From an uncultured Flavobacteriales bacterium (lineage in GTDB: Bacteria; Bacteroidota; Bacteroidia; Flavobacteriales_G; Salibacteraceae): a DNA stretch of 64,000 nt. A model generated the notes under the pieces. The model was given only the letters and a program-made list of their open reading frames with translations. It was not told where the DNA came from and ran no database searches. The stretch spans positions 62,001 through 126,000 of the forward strand of contig CAJIZE010000005.1 of assembly GCA_905181855.1 (NCBI GenBank), given 5' to 3'. The position numbers and the translations under genes were made by a program. Positions 16,678 through 25,416 of this stretch are shown here, piece by piece (position 1 is the first letter of the stretch; the number at the start of each line of letters is the position of its first letter).

Positions 16678-18018
16678 ATGAAAACAGATTTTTTAATCAA
16701 AGGCGCTACTGTTGTTAATGAAGGCAAGCAACAAGTGGCTAATGTTTACATTGCTAACTCCCGTATTTTTAAAATTTCAACAAATTTAGATCAACAACTA
16801 GAACCAATTGAAACAATTAACGGAACTGGGAAATTACTATTACCAGGTGTAATTGATGATCAGGTTCATTTCAGAGAGCCTGGGTTAACTCAAAAAGCTG
16901 AAATTGCAACAGAAGCTAAAGCAGCAGTTGCAGGTGGCGTTACTTCTTTTATGGAAATGCCGAACACTATTCCAAACGCGCTTACTCAAAAATTACTTCA
17001 AGATAAATACGATCGGGCTGCAGAAGTTTCCTTAGCAAATTACTCATTTTATATGGGGGCTTCAAACAATAATTTAGATGAAGTTTTAACAACCAATCCT
17101 AAGGATGTTTGTGGTGTTAAAGTATTTATGGGTTCATCAACGGGCAATATGTTGGTTGATAAACAGGCTACATTAGAAGGAATTTTCGGTGAATGTGAAA
17201 TGTTGATTGCGACACATTGTGAGGACGAACAAACTATACGGAACAACACGAAGATTTTTAAGGAAAAATATGGACATGATATTCCTTTTTCAGCTCATCC
17301 TAAGATAAGAAACGCCGAAGCTTGTTATATTTCATCTTCAAAAGCGGTTGAATTAGCAACAAAGACAGGAGCGAGGCTACATATTTTGCATTTGTCTACT
17401 GCCAAGGAAATGAGTCTTTTTAGAAATGACATTCCGTTAAAGAATAAAAAAATTACAGCTGAAGCATGTGTTCATCATCTTTGGTTCGACGAATCGCAAT
17501 ACGATACAAAAGGGGCATTTATTAAATGGAATCCAGCTGTGAAATCAATTGCTGATAGAGATGCCATACGAGCAGCAGTAAATAGCAATTTAATTGATGT
17601 TATTGCAACAGATCATGCGCCGCATACATTTAAAGAAAAATCGTTGGATTATGTAAGAGCCCCATCAGGAGGTCCTTTAGTGCAGCATGTTTTACTTGCT
17701 ATGCTTCAAATGGTAGATCAAGGAATTTTTACCCTTGATAAAATCGTTGAAAAGTTATGTCACGCACCAGCTGACTTATTCAATGTTGTTGACAGAGGTT
17801 ACATTCGAGAAGGATATTATGCGGATTTAGTTTTGGTTAATAAAAGTGATTTTTCAGTAACAAAAAGCAATATTTTGTACAAATGTGGCTGGAGCCCATT
17901 TGAGGGGACCACTTTTAATAACACTATAGACAGTACTTTTGTAAACGGTATTTTAGTTTATAATAAAGGGAATTTTAATGAAGAGAACAAAGGCAGCAGG
18001 CTACTTTTTAATCGTTAG
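16678..18018 (+). CDS. pyrC: Dihydroorotase (Bacteroidota type)
   Basis: Cyclises carbamoyl-aspartate to dihydroorotate in pyrimidine synthesis. 446 residues. The metal site motif reads GVIDDQVHFREPGL (58-70): the first His of the usual HxH is Gln62, while His64 remains. The carboxylatable Lys in KVFMGSS, His in IATHCEDE, His in LHILHLST and Asp in ATDHAPH are all present. As I recall it, the QVHFREPG form is usual for dihydroorotases of this phylum, so it probably is still active. Its last 41 nt overlap the DUF4296 lipoprotein gene, so they are co-transcribed. Confidence 0.9.
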   Translation: MKTDFLIKGATVVNEGKQQVANVYIANSRIFKISTNLDQQLEPIETINGTGKLLLPGVIDDQVHFREPGLTQKAEIATEAKAAVAGGVTSFMEMPNTIPNALTQKLLQDKYDRAAEVSLANYSFYMGASNNNLDEVLTTNPKDVCGVKVFMGSSTGNMLVDKQATLEGIFGECEMLIATHCEDEQTIRNNTKIFKEKYGHDIPFSAHPKIRNAEACYISSSKAVELATKTGARLHILHLSTAKEMSLFRNDIPLKNKKITAEACVHHLWFDESQYDTKGAFIKWNPAVKSIADRDAIRAAVNSNLIDVIATDHAPHTFKEKSLDYVRAPSGGPLVQHVLLAMLQMVDQGIFTLDKIVEKLCHAPADLFNVVDRGYIREGYYADLVLVNKSDFSVTKSNILYKCGWSPFEGTTFNNTIDSTFVNGILVYNKGNFNEENKGSRLLFNR

Positions 18019-18442
18019 TATTTTAGTTTTTTCTTGCTCAGAAAAGAAAGTTGAACAATTGCCTGAATTTCTCATAGCTGAAGACACTTTAATGAATGTT
18101 TTAAAAGACATTCATCTACTTGAAGGATATATAGCTCGAAACCCTAAAAAATCTAGATCTACAGATACTCTATATCAAAAAGGATATCAAGAAATATTTA
18201 ATCGCTATAATATAGATGAGGTAAGGTTTAAAAAAACATATAAATATTATGTTCTTAAACCAAAAGAACTTGAGCTGATGTACGATCAAATAATTGAGGA
18301 TTTAACTACCGCGCAAGCGGCGCTTCAAAGTGTCGATAAATTGTCAGACAGTAGTTCTGTAAAAGCAGACCCAAAATTGCCTAAGAAGTTTCGGAAAGAT
18401 AACAATCAGAAGAATGCTTCACAGAATCAGCAACAGGAATGA
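17978..18442 (+). CDS. DUF4296 lipoprotein
   Basis: 154 residues. Lipobox VFSC with lipidated Cys20. The DUF4296 core is MNVLKDIHLLEGYIA with the downstream FKKTYKYYVLKPKELELMYD, a small helical domain. The C-terminal 35 residues are low-complexity (KKFRKDNNQKNASQNQQQE). DUF4296 genes regularly follow pyrC in Bacteroidota, as here with a 41-nt overlap. Its 3' end overlaps the convergent epimerase gene by 62 nt. Function unknown; an envelope role is all that can be said. Confidence 0.85.
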   Translation: MKRTKAAGYFLIVSILVFSCSEKKVEQLPEFLIAEDTLMNVLKDIHLLEGYIARNPKKSRSTDTLYQKGYQEIFNRYNIDEVRFKKTYKYYVLKPKELELMYDQIIEDLTTAQAALQSVDKLSDSSSVKADPKLPKKFRKDNNQKNASQNQQQE

Positions 18443-19406
18443 ACCCAATATTCAGCTCACGTTGAGCTTTGCTGTTGTCGTACTTTTTTAATACATGCCC
18501 TGATTTAGCCGTTTCTTTGGTTAGATGGCCTCTCTTTTGTGTAAATAACTCAATAAACCGTATGACTCTCCACCCAATGGCCGATAAAAATTTATTGGCA
18601 TAAATCGATGGCCTTTTGACTGTGAGTGAATCTGCAATTAGATTAAACAGGTCTCTAAAAATTAAATTTTCAGAAACTACCAAATAACGGTGGCCGTATT
18701 TTTTCTGTTCGTGAACTTTAACCAAAGCTTCAGTAACGTTGCGTACATCTACAAATCCATTTGAACCTAGCGTATAGAAGGTTATTCCATTCGCAATCAT
18801 CTGTATTAGTGAAGTGCTGCTTTTGCCCCAAAGGCCAGGGCCAATAATAACCGAGGGGTTTATTATACCAACATTAAGGCCTTCTTCCATGCCTCGCCAT
18901 ACTTCTAATTCGGCAAGGTGCTTTGATACGGAATAGTTAGTTGTATGTTTTTCTTTTTTCCATTCAGCGGTTTCGTTAATTCCTTTTTCTGAATAAAAAT
19001 CTTCACCTATGGCTGCTGTAGAACTTGTGTAAATGAAATTTTTAACTCCAAGTTCAACACATAAACTTATCAAATCGCGAGTAGCTTTGAGGTTGTTTAC
19101 ATACAGTTCTTTTGCATCTCTAGGGTGAAAAGAAACTTTAGCTCCACAATGAAAAACAGTGGTTACTTTTTTAAGTGTTTCAATTATGATATCAATATCT
19201 GAGAACGATCCTTTAACCCATTCAATTTGATCAAAATAATCAGAAGGTTTGTTGTACCATTTGCTAAATTTAGAATAAAGAGTTTTGTGATTTTCAGACC
19301 GAACAAGGGCTAAAACGTGATACCCTTTTTCTAATAATAGCATCACTAAATGCGATCCCACTAGGCCCGATGCTCCAGTAACAAAAACGGTTTCTCTTTT
19401 ATTCAA
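18381..19406 (-). CDS. NAD-dependent epimerase/dehydratase (extended SDR)
   Basis: 341 residues. N-terminal dinucleotide-binding TGASGLVG (10-17) and catalytic Y-x-x-x-K (YSVSK, about 158-162) with the active-site TSS (YTSSTAA) upstream. It resembles dihydroflavonol-4-reductase/3-beta-HSD-type family members, which act on alcohol or ketone groups of sugars or lipids. No membrane segment. Its last 62 nt lie antisense to the end of the DUF4296 gene and encode an unusual tail (VKHSSDCYLSETS), so the original C-terminus may have been altered. Substrate unknown. Confidence 0.87.
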   Translation of the reverse strand: MNKRETVFVTGASGLVGSHLVMLLLEKGYHVLALVRSENHKTLYSKFSKWYNKPSDYFDQIEWVKGSFSDIDIIIETLKKVTTVFHCGAKVSFHPRDAKELYVNNLKATRDLISLCVELGVKNFIYTSSTAAIGEDFYSEKGINETAEWKKEKHTTNYSVSKHLAELEVWRGMEEGLNVGIINPSVIIGPGLWGKSSTSLIQMIANGITFYTLGSNGFVDVRNVTEALVKVHEQKKYGHRYLVVSENLIFRDLFNLIADSLTVKRPSIYANKFLSAIGWRVIRFIELFTQKRGHLTKETAKSGHVLKKYDNSKAQRELNIGFIPVADSVKHSSDCYLSETS

Positions 19407-19486
19407 ATCAAGGCAAAGAAAACTGATTTTTTCACTAAAAAAATTAGTGAGTGGTTAATCTTACAATAAGTTTATAAAAGCGATTG

Positions 19487-20668
19487 CTAAAGATGCATTT
19501 CAAATTGTAATCTGAACATGAGCTCGTCTGGAGAAGTGCCTTCAGTTACATAGGTAAAGTCCGTTTGAACTTTTAGGCTATGCCCAACTACATATTTCGA
19601 GGCTCCAACGGTGTATTGATTTAGTTCATTGCGTCCCGTAGCTGCTTCCGGAACAACATTAGTATATCTTATTCCAAGTTCTACATTGTTTTCAAATAAA
19701 TAACCCATTTGTAAATTAGTCCCTGAACCGGTATAAAAAGACCCTTCTTTAAGCGTTTGGAGTTCATCAAGGTAAACCACAGGATTTGATGTTGTTTTGT
19801 TTGCATATTCAGCCATAATTGACAGCCCATTGTATTTAAACATTAAGTCAGCAAATACAGTTTTTAAATCTCTCTCAGCAAAAGCTGAATCAAAGTAATC
19901 ACCCAATTGGCCTCTTTGTCTTGTTGCGCCTTCATTATAATCGTATGAAACACCTATGGCTAGTTTAGGTTTTGATTCACGGTTTAAATCACTGCCAAAG
20001 TAATCACCCTTACTGGCGAATTGTCCAAACGGTAGAATCTCAATTCTTCCTGTATAGTCATACCCTGCAATATTATCAGCGGTAAAGTTACGGCCTTCAC
20101 CATTTGAAATAGAAAAGACTTCCCTGATTATAAAGTCGCCAGCACTAAAATGATGTCTTAACTGAACTCCTGCGTCACGATCAATGTTAAATTTTGAATT
20201 AACCAAACTTCGATCTACAAATTGCAATTTTGACGAGCTAATAACCCTTTCGCGATTGCCCGGTAATTTTGTTTGACCTGCCCACAGTTCAAAGTTTTTA
20301 TAAAAATTCCATTTTAAAACGGCATCCAAAATTATTCTGTTTGCATCGCTGGTAGTTGCATGGGATCCGCTTATGTCGCGATTAGATAACCCGAATTCCA
20401 TTTTGTATTTAATTTTAGGAGAAAAAATAAATCCATCAAATTTCAATCTAGATCGTCTAATCATAAATTTCGTGTCTATGGTCTGGTTTTCGGTTATAGA
20501 TTCAGCAGTAAACAATGTTTGGAAACGTGCTCCAAAGCGCAAAGAGAACGATGAATCTGCAGCAAGGACTTTTATCCCTTTGCCAAAAGTGTCTTTGGTG
20601 ATGTTTTGAGAATAAGAAATGGATGATGCACCAATAAACAGTAAAAAAAATGTAAATCGTAAAATCAT
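19487..20668 (-). CDS. Phosphate-selective porin (OprO/OprP type)
   Basis: 393 residues with a signal peptide (ends SSISYSQ). The mature protein begins with KGIKVLAADSSFSLRFGARF, followed by the barrel of the Porin_O_P family (RSRLKFDGFIFSPKIKYKME, KLPGNRERVISSSKLQFVDR) and ends in LMFRLQFEMHL, a barrel end. OprP forms anion channels selective for phosphate. It is divergent from the Na/Pi cotransporter gene, and the shared region has a TAAC direct repeat, so phosphate control is likely. A closely related gene lies at 25974. Confidence 0.87.
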   Translation of the reverse strand: MILRFTFFLLFIGASSISYSQNITKDTFGKGIKVLAADSSFSLRFGARFQTLFTAESITENQTIDTKFMIRRSRLKFDGFIFSPKIKYKMEFGLSNRDISGSHATTSDANRIILDAVLKWNFYKNFELWAGQTKLPGNRERVISSSKLQFVDRSLVNSKFNIDRDAGVQLRHHFSAGDFIIREVFSISNGEGRNFTADNIAGYDYTGRIEILPFGQFASKGDYFGSDLNRESKPKLAIGVSYDYNEGATRQRGQLGDYFDSAFAERDLKTVFADLMFKYNGLSIMAEYANKTTSNPVVYLDELQTLKEGSFYTGSGTNLQMGYLFENNVELGIRYTNVVPEAATGRNELNQYTVGASKYVVGHSLKVQTDFTYVTEGTSPDELMFRLQFEMHL

Positions 20669-20767
20669 GAAGAAAGCAGTTTTTGTTTTATTTGTTGAGG
20701 CAAAGATTCGTAAATTAACCTTTTGATAGCCTAAATTTTAGCTTGACTAAAATCAGGAAACGTAATC

Positions 20768-20785
20768 TTAACATTGAGGTAACAT
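20768..20785 (+). promoter_or_regulatory. Pho-box-like direct repeat (upstream pair)
   Basis: TTAACAT-TGAG-GTAACAT: two heptamers 11 bp apart, the same unit as the boxes at 20930 and 31555. It lies 100 nt upstream of the porin gene and 227 nt upstream of the cotransporter, so which gene it serves is unclear. Confidence 0.5.
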
Positions 20786-20929
20786 TGGTCTATTTGGTCA
20801 GAATAAATTAAGAGAAAGTTCATTGCTCTAGGCTCCTTTATCTTTCGGTAATTCATGAAATTTCATGTGGATTTTTTCAAAATTCGGCAAAGTGAAGGAA
20901 TTAAAGTGTTGAAAACAGGAATCCAATTG

Positions 20930-20947
20930 TTAACATAAACTTTACAC
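20930..20947 (+). promoter_or_regulatory. Pho-box-like direct repeat before the Na/Pi cotransporter promoter
   Basis: TTAACAT-AAAC-TTTACAC: two heptamers with 4-nt spacer (11-bp period), placed 30 nt upstream of the -7 element. This position suits an activator such as PhoB, which binds one turn of DNA per half-site and replaces the need for a good -35. Confidence 0.55.
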
Positions 20948-20957
20948 AAGAAGATAT

Positions 20958-20984
20958 TTGGAGGTTAACGGAATCATATTTTTG
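20958..20984 (+). promoter_or_regulatory. Promoter of the Na/Pi cotransporter gene
   Basis: TTG (20958-20960), 16 nt, then TATTTTTG (20977-20984). The predicted start of transcription is near 20991. A TTG codon at 20958 that opens a longer frame is therefore the -33 element, not a start codon. Confidence 0.6.
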
Positions 20985-21011
20985 CATCACTATTTAGTAA
21001 AAGAAAACGCA

Positions 21012-22703
21012 ATGGTTGAATTCGGATTTTATGATGTTTTAAAGCTAATTGGATCGCTTGGTTTTTTCATGTATGGCATGAAAATAATGAGTGAAGGCAT
21101 TCAAAAGGCGGCAGGGAACAGGCTTCGTCAGATTTTAAGTACAATGACTCAAAATAGAGTTCTTGGGGTGCTTACGGGATTTTTAGTCACTTCACTAGTG
21201 CAGTCATCGTCTGCAACGACGGTAATGACGGTGAGTTTTGTAAATGCAGGACTGCTTTCATTAGTTGAATCAGCAGGTGTAATGATGGGAGCCAATGTTG
21301 GGACTACAATAACCGGGTGGTTGGTTTCGATTTTTGGTTTTAAAGTAAGCATAGCTAAAATTGCATTACCCATAATTGCTTTCGGAATGCCAATGATGTT
21401 TGTGAAAAGCGGCAGAACAAAATTTTGGGGAGAATTTTTAGTTGGCTTTGCTCTATTATTTTTAGGTCTAGACTTTCTGAAACATTCGGTTCCTGATTTA
21501 AAAAGCAGTCCTGAGGTCCTCTCATTTTTAGCTGGATTCGCTGATATGGGAATCTTATCAGCAATGATGTTTATAGGTATTGGTACATTACTGACCATAG
21601 CGGTACAATCATCCAGTGCGGCAATGGCCTTAACTATTGTGATGTGTCACAATGGATGGATTCCTTTTGAAATTGCAGCACCAATGATATTGGGCGAAAA
21701 CATCGGAACAACAATTACCGCAGAGTTAGCCTCCATCGTAGGAAATGTACATGCAAAGAGATCAGCTCGAATCCACTCAATGTTTAATATAGTAGGGGTA
21801 ACGTGGATGTTATTTGCCTATACTTACTTTTTAGATGGAATCAATTACTTAATGGTAGATTACATGGGTATGGTTTCACCTTTTGAGGATGCTGCATCAG
21901 TGCCAATTGCACTATCGTTCTTTCATACAGCATTCAATTTAACAAACGTGTTTATAATGATTTGGTTTGTTCCTTTATTGGTTAGAATAGCAGAAAGAAC
22001 AGTATCATCTAAAGGTGAGGAAGATGAACAATTTCATCTTGAGTTTATTGGTGGATATATAATGGGCGCTGCCGAACTTTCATTGCTCGAAGCAAAAAAA
22101 GAAGTGAAAAAATTTGGTGAGTTAACTTTAAAAATGCACAACCAAACCATTAAGGTGTTTGAGGAAAGAAACCCTAAAAAAGCAAGAAAATTAATCAGCA
22201 AAATTGCCAAGTATGAGGAAATAACAGATAGGTTAGAAGTGGAAATTGCAAGCTTTTTACAAAAAGTCTCTCAAGGAGAATTGAGCGAAAGATCATCAAT
22301 TATGGTTAGAAGTATGATCAGTGTTATTGGCGACTTAGAGCGAATCGGAGACATCTATTATCAGTTGTCTAAATCATTAGAACGAAAATTAGATGATGAA
22401 ATTTGGTTTACACCAGATCAAAGAAATAACCTGGTTGAACTTATAGGCAAGTTGGGTGATGCATTTGATTTTATGATTGAAAACATTGAAATAAGCGCTG
22501 ATGATCTAAATATTAACAAAGCTGTTGATATAGAAAATGAGATTGACAGATTAAGAAATAGATTAAGAAAAGATCATCTTAAAAGTATTGGCGATAGCGA
22601 CTATAATATTGAAAGTGGAATGATTTACACCAACATGTTCTCATCTTTTGAACGAATTGGAGATCACATAATCAATGTTAGTGAAGCATTAGCAGAAAAG
22701 TAA
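21012..22703 (+). CDS. Na+/phosphate cotransporter with PhoU-like tail
   Basis: 563 residues from the ATG at 21012 (MVEFGFYDVLKLIGSLGFFM). The inner-membrane NptA/PNaS family has two inverted repeats, each with a QSSSA motif: LVQSSSATTVMTV and AVQSSSAAMALTI. About eight to ten helices run to about residue 330. The C-terminal part (about 350-563) is a PhoU-like helical domain with EITDRLEVEIASFLQ and GDLERIGDIYYQL, which probably controls transport. A Pho-box-like repeat and a good promoter precede it. Imports phosphate with sodium. The longer frame from TTG 20958 is rejected because it would begin upstream of the promoter's -7. Confidence 0.92.
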   Translation: MVEFGFYDVLKLIGSLGFFMYGMKIMSEGIQKAAGNRLRQILSTMTQNRVLGVLTGFLVTSLVQSSSATTVMTVSFVNAGLLSLVESAGVMMGANVGTTITGWLVSIFGFKVSIAKIALPIIAFGMPMMFVKSGRTKFWGEFLVGFALLFLGLDFLKHSVPDLKSSPEVLSFLAGFADMGILSAMMFIGIGTLLTIAVQSSSAAMALTIVMCHNGWIPFEIAAPMILGENIGTTITAELASIVGNVHAKRSARIHSMFNIVGVTWMLFAYTYFLDGINYLMVDYMGMVSPFEDAASVPIALSFFHTAFNLTNVFIMIWFVPLLVRIAERTVSSKGEEDEQFHLEFIGGYIMGAAELSLLEAKKEVKKFGELTLKMHNQTIKVFEERNPKKARKLISKIAKYEEITDRLEVEIASFLQKVSQGELSERSSIMVRSMISVIGDLERIGDIYYQLSKSLERKLDDEIWFTPDQRNNLVELIGKLGDAFDFMIENIEISADDLNINKAVDIENEIDRLRNRLRKDHLKSIGDSDYNIESGMIYTNMFSSFERIGDHIINVSEALAEK

Positions 22704-22721
22704 AATACTTTTAGTTCCCAA

Positions 22722-22750
22722 TTGCTCTTTTGGGTCTAAAGCTATCTTTG
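22722..22750 (+). promoter_or_regulatory. Promoter of tyrS (TTG-N18-TATCTTTG)
   Basis: TTG at 22722-22724, an 18-nt spacer, and TATCTTTG at 22743-22750, an exact match. The start at 22769 leaves a leader of about 12 nt. No T-box leader is present. Confidence 0.65.
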
Positions 22751-22768
22751 CAGGCAAAATTCCTGAAA

Positions 22769-24043
22769 ATGAATGTAGTTAAAGAACTTGAATGGCGTGG
22801 ATTGGTGCATGATGTTACGCCGGGTACCGAAGAACAATTATTAAAGGAAAAAACTAAAGGCTATGTTGGTTTTGACCCGACAGCAGACTCTTTGCACATT
22901 GGGAATTTAGTTCCAATCACTCTCTTGGTACATTTACAAAAAGCCGGGCACCAGCCTATAGTTCTGGTTGGAGGAGCAACTGGTATGGTAGGTGATCCTT
23001 CTGGTAAATCACAGGAAAGAAACCTTTTAGATAAAGATACTTTAGAGCATAATATTGCCTGCCAAAAGAAGCAGCTGAAAAAATTCTTGGATTTTGATAA
23101 AGCTGAAAATCCAGCTTTAATAGTTAATAACTACGATTGGTTTGCTGAAATTAATTTTTTAGATTTTATCCGAGATATAGGGAAACACATCACCGTAAAT
23201 TACATGACGGCAAAAGATTCTGTAAAAAATAGGCTTGAAAACGGCATGTCATTTACAGAGTTTAGCTATCAATTGGTTCAAGGTTACGATTTTTACCACC
23301 TTTATAAAAACATGGATTGCAAACTTCAAATGGGCGGTTCTGATCAATGGGGAAATATTGTTACAGGTACTGAGCTAATCAGAAGAATGGTTGGAGGAAC
23401 TGCTTTTGCGTTGACTGCGCCACTTGTTAGAAAAGCTGATGGAGGTAAATTTGGTAAGACAGAATCTGGCAATGTTTGGTTGGACCCTAGTAGAACTTCC
23501 CCATACAAGTTTTATCAGTTTTGGATTAATAGCTCTGATGAGGATGCTGAAAATTATGTTAAAGTTTTTACGTTCAGAACACAAGAGGAGATTACAGCCT
23601 TGTTAGAAGAACACAACAAAGCACCTCATGCTCGATTGTTACAAAAAGAATTAGCTAAAGATATTACCATTAGAGTTCACTCTGATGAAGACTACAATAG
23701 GGCAATTGAAGCATCAGATTTGTTGTTTGGAAAAGCCAATAAAGTATCACTAGAGCGAATAAGTGAAATGGACCTTTTGTCTATTGTTGAGGGGATACCA
23801 GGTGCAGAGTTGTCAAAATCAGAATTCGCTCAAGGAGTCGGAATCATTGATGTTTTGTCTGCAAAATCTGGATTTTTAAAATCGAATGGAGATGCAAGAA
23901 GAGCTTTAAAAGAAAATTCAATATCGCTGAATAAAGAAAAAGTAAACGATACCTATCAAGTAACCGAGTCTGATTTAATTTACGGTAAGTATTTATTGCT
24001 GCAAAGAGGGAAGAAAAATTACTTTTTGCTTAAAGCAATTTAA
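22769..24043 (+). CDS. tyrS: Tyrosine--tRNA ligase
   Basis: Class Ic synthetase that charges tRNA-Tyr. From ATG 22769 it has 424 residues. The class I HIGN motif is at 43-46, the KMSKS-like loop reads KFGKT (about 232), and a C-terminal S4 RNA-binding domain (about 355-424) ends in [13 protein letters not shown]. The [17 protein letters not shown] segment binds tyrosine. A longer frame from TTG 22730 would start upstream of the -7 element and is rejected. Its 3' end is followed after 31 nt by the convergent LuxE-like gene. Confidence 0.97.
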   Translation: MNVVKELEWRGLVHDVTPGTEEQLLKEKTKGYVGFDPTADSLHIGNLVPITLLVHLQKAGHQPIVLVGGATGMVGDPSGKSQERNLLDKDTLEHNIACQKKQLKKFLDFDKAENPALIVNNYDWFAEINFLDFIRDIGKHITVNYMTAKDSVKNRLENGMSFTEFSYQLVQGYDFYHLYKNMDCKLQMGGSDQWGNIVTGTELIRRMVGGTAFALTAPLVRKADGGKFGKTESGNVWLDPSRTSPYKFYQFWINSSDEDAENYVKVFTFRTQEEITALLEEHNKAPHARLLQKELAKDITIRVHSDEDYNRAIEASDLLFGKANKVSLERISEMDLLSIVEGIPGAELSKSEFAQGVGIIDVLSAKSGFLKSNGDARRALKENSISLNKEKVNDTYQVTESDLIYGKYLLLQRGKKNYFLLKAI

Positions 24044-24074
24044 TGATTATCCTTAACCTTTTGTAGCCGTAATT

Positions 24075-25058
24075 CTATAACGCCATCAAATTGCAACCTC
24101 TTAAGTCGGAGTTATCGAACCTACCAAGAATTTCGAACTTGTCATTGTGTATTTTACCAAGATCCTGAGTAGCAATAAAACAACAGGAGTTTATGTTGGC
24201 TAAATCTAAAACATTAATCCCGCCAGTTCGAGTGGTTGAATAGGCGAAAGGATCTGTTGTTTCTCGAATTAGTACTTTCATCCAATTAGGAGTGGTAAAT
24301 TGACCATGACCATCAGAATATGCTTGAGACATAAGCTCGGTCATACCATATTCAGAGTGAATAGTTTTTGAGCCAAATGCTTTATTTAAAGCTAAATGGA
24401 CCTCATTTCTAGTCTGCTCTTTTTTTCGTCCTTTCATGCCGCCAGTCTCCATTACTATTCCGTGGTTAATAGTAGGTTGGTATTGATCAATAAAGTCAAG
24501 TAAACCAAAGGTAACACCTAAAAGTAAATAGGGCTTGACAGTTTTTTCAAGGGTAACTATTGTGTCATTTAGAGCATCGAAGTCATCTAGGAAAAAGCCG
24601 CTCAATTCAGAGTTTGATTGCTCAATTAGTTTCTTCGCCATATAAACTAATGACGACCCTTCTCTTTCTAAATATGAAGGTAAGAGGGCTAGAATGGTTA
24701 AATTTTTATCATAATAATTATCGAATATAGCATTGAAATTTTGCTCGTACCATTTTAACGATTTAACGAAATGACTTGAAGTATTTTGACTTGTGGTTCT
24801 ACTTGATGTAAAGACAGTTTCTGCATTAAATGAACCTGATTTAATCTCATGGGTTTTGAAAAATTCGATAGGCAAAAAAGGAATCTTTTCAAGTTGGTTA
24901 ACTTCTTTAATGTTTATTCCTAAATGGTCTACAAACTCAGCATAAACGTCACACTGATCGTATTGAAAATTAAAGGTTTCAATTGCCAGCGCATTAAAGT
25001 CGCTGTTGGTTTTAATGTTTAGTAAATCTTGGAAAGAAAACGGAGCTGATAACTCCAT
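24075..25058 (-). CDS. LuxE/PaaK-like acyl-activating enzyme
   Basis: 327 residues, similar to the acyl-protein synthetase family of LuxE within the adenylate-forming superfamily. Motifs: TSSRTTSQNTSSHFV (a glycine-poor P-loop-like segment), METGGMKGRKKE, and HSEYGMTELMSQAY, which recalls the YGMTE adenylation motif. Proteins of this type are common beside polysaccharide or lipid genes in Bacteroidota and are called acyl transferases. Substrate unknown. It is followed by a small lipoprotein gene on the same strand (12-nt gap) and lies tail-to-tail with tyrS. Confidence 0.85.
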   Translation of the reverse strand: MELSAPFSFQDLLNIKTNSDFNALAIETFNFQYDQCDVYAEFVDHLGINIKEVNQLEKIPFLPIEFFKTHEIKSGSFNAETVFTSSRTTSQNTSSHFVKSLKWYEQNFNAIFDNYYDKNLTILALLPSYLEREGSSLVYMAKKLIEQSNSELSGFFLDDFDALNDTIVTLEKTVKPYLLLGVTFGLLDFIDQYQPTINHGIVMETGGMKGRKKEQTRNEVHLALNKAFGSKTIHSEYGMTELMSQAYSDGHGQFTTPNWMKVLIRETTDPFAYSTTRTGGINVLDLANINSCCFIATQDLGKIHNDKFEILGRFDNSDLRGCNLMAL

Positions 25059-25070
25059 AAGAAAAATGGG

Positions 25071-25337
25071 TTATTTGTTGGGTGAAGTTTGAATTTCTTC
25101 TTCCTTAACAGTATTAGAAACCACGGCTCCTTCTTCGTTTTTGAAAACAACCTTGTATGATTTTTGTCCATTTTTAAATACCTGTTTATCAATTAACATT
25201 GGTACATTGTCAATAACATAATAGACAATTTCTCCCTGCGAATATTTGAATTCTTCGCTTTTTGGTAAAGAACTGCAAGCGGTTAAAAAAACAATTGATG
25301 CTACAAAACCAAATATAATTACTTTTAACCGTTCCAA
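25071..25337 (-). CDS. Small lipoprotein
   Basis: 88 residues from a TTG start (no ATG or GTG in the signal peptide). The lipobox FLTAC makes Cys21 the lipidated residue. The mature part has beta-strand pattern YSQGEIVYYVIDNVPMLIDK and a short acidic tail. No family recognised. The 5' side is the symmetric divergent promoter region shared with the next gene, so both may answer to the same regulator. Ordering with the LuxE-like gene downstream suggests an operon. Confidence 0.7.
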   Translation of the reverse strand: MERLKVIIFGFVASIVFLTACSSLPKSEEFKYSQGEIVYYVIDNVPMLIDKQVFKNGQKSYKVVFKNEEGAVVSNTVKEEEIQTSPNK

Positions 25338-25352
25338 AATGGGTATTTCTTT

Positions 25353-25377
25353 TCATTAATTTCGTCGAAATTAATGA
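25353..25377. promoter_or_regulatory. Perfect 25-bp palindrome carrying two mirrored -7 boxes
   Basis: Arms TCATTAATTTCG (25353-25364) and CGAAATTAATGA (25366-25377) flank one central T. Each arm contains TAATTTCG in its own direction (25357-25364 plus, 25366-25373 minus), so the palindrome may be the divergent promoter and also a binding site for a dimeric regulator. Confidence 0.55.
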
Positions 25378-25416
25378 TTATAAAGCTATCGATTCGGTTC
25401 AACGGAATTTTTTTAC

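Larger units (their letters stand above)
20669..21011. other. Divergent regulatory region, porin / Na-Pi cotransporter
   Basis: 343 nt without a gene. It holds two pairs of TAAC-core heptamers at 11-bp spacing (20768-20785 and 20930-20947), a promoter at 20958-20984, and a near-match TATCTTTC at 20839-20846. The porin side shows only AATCTTTG (20701-20708), a near-consensus -7. No transcription terminator or RNA structure was recognised. Confidence 0.6.
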
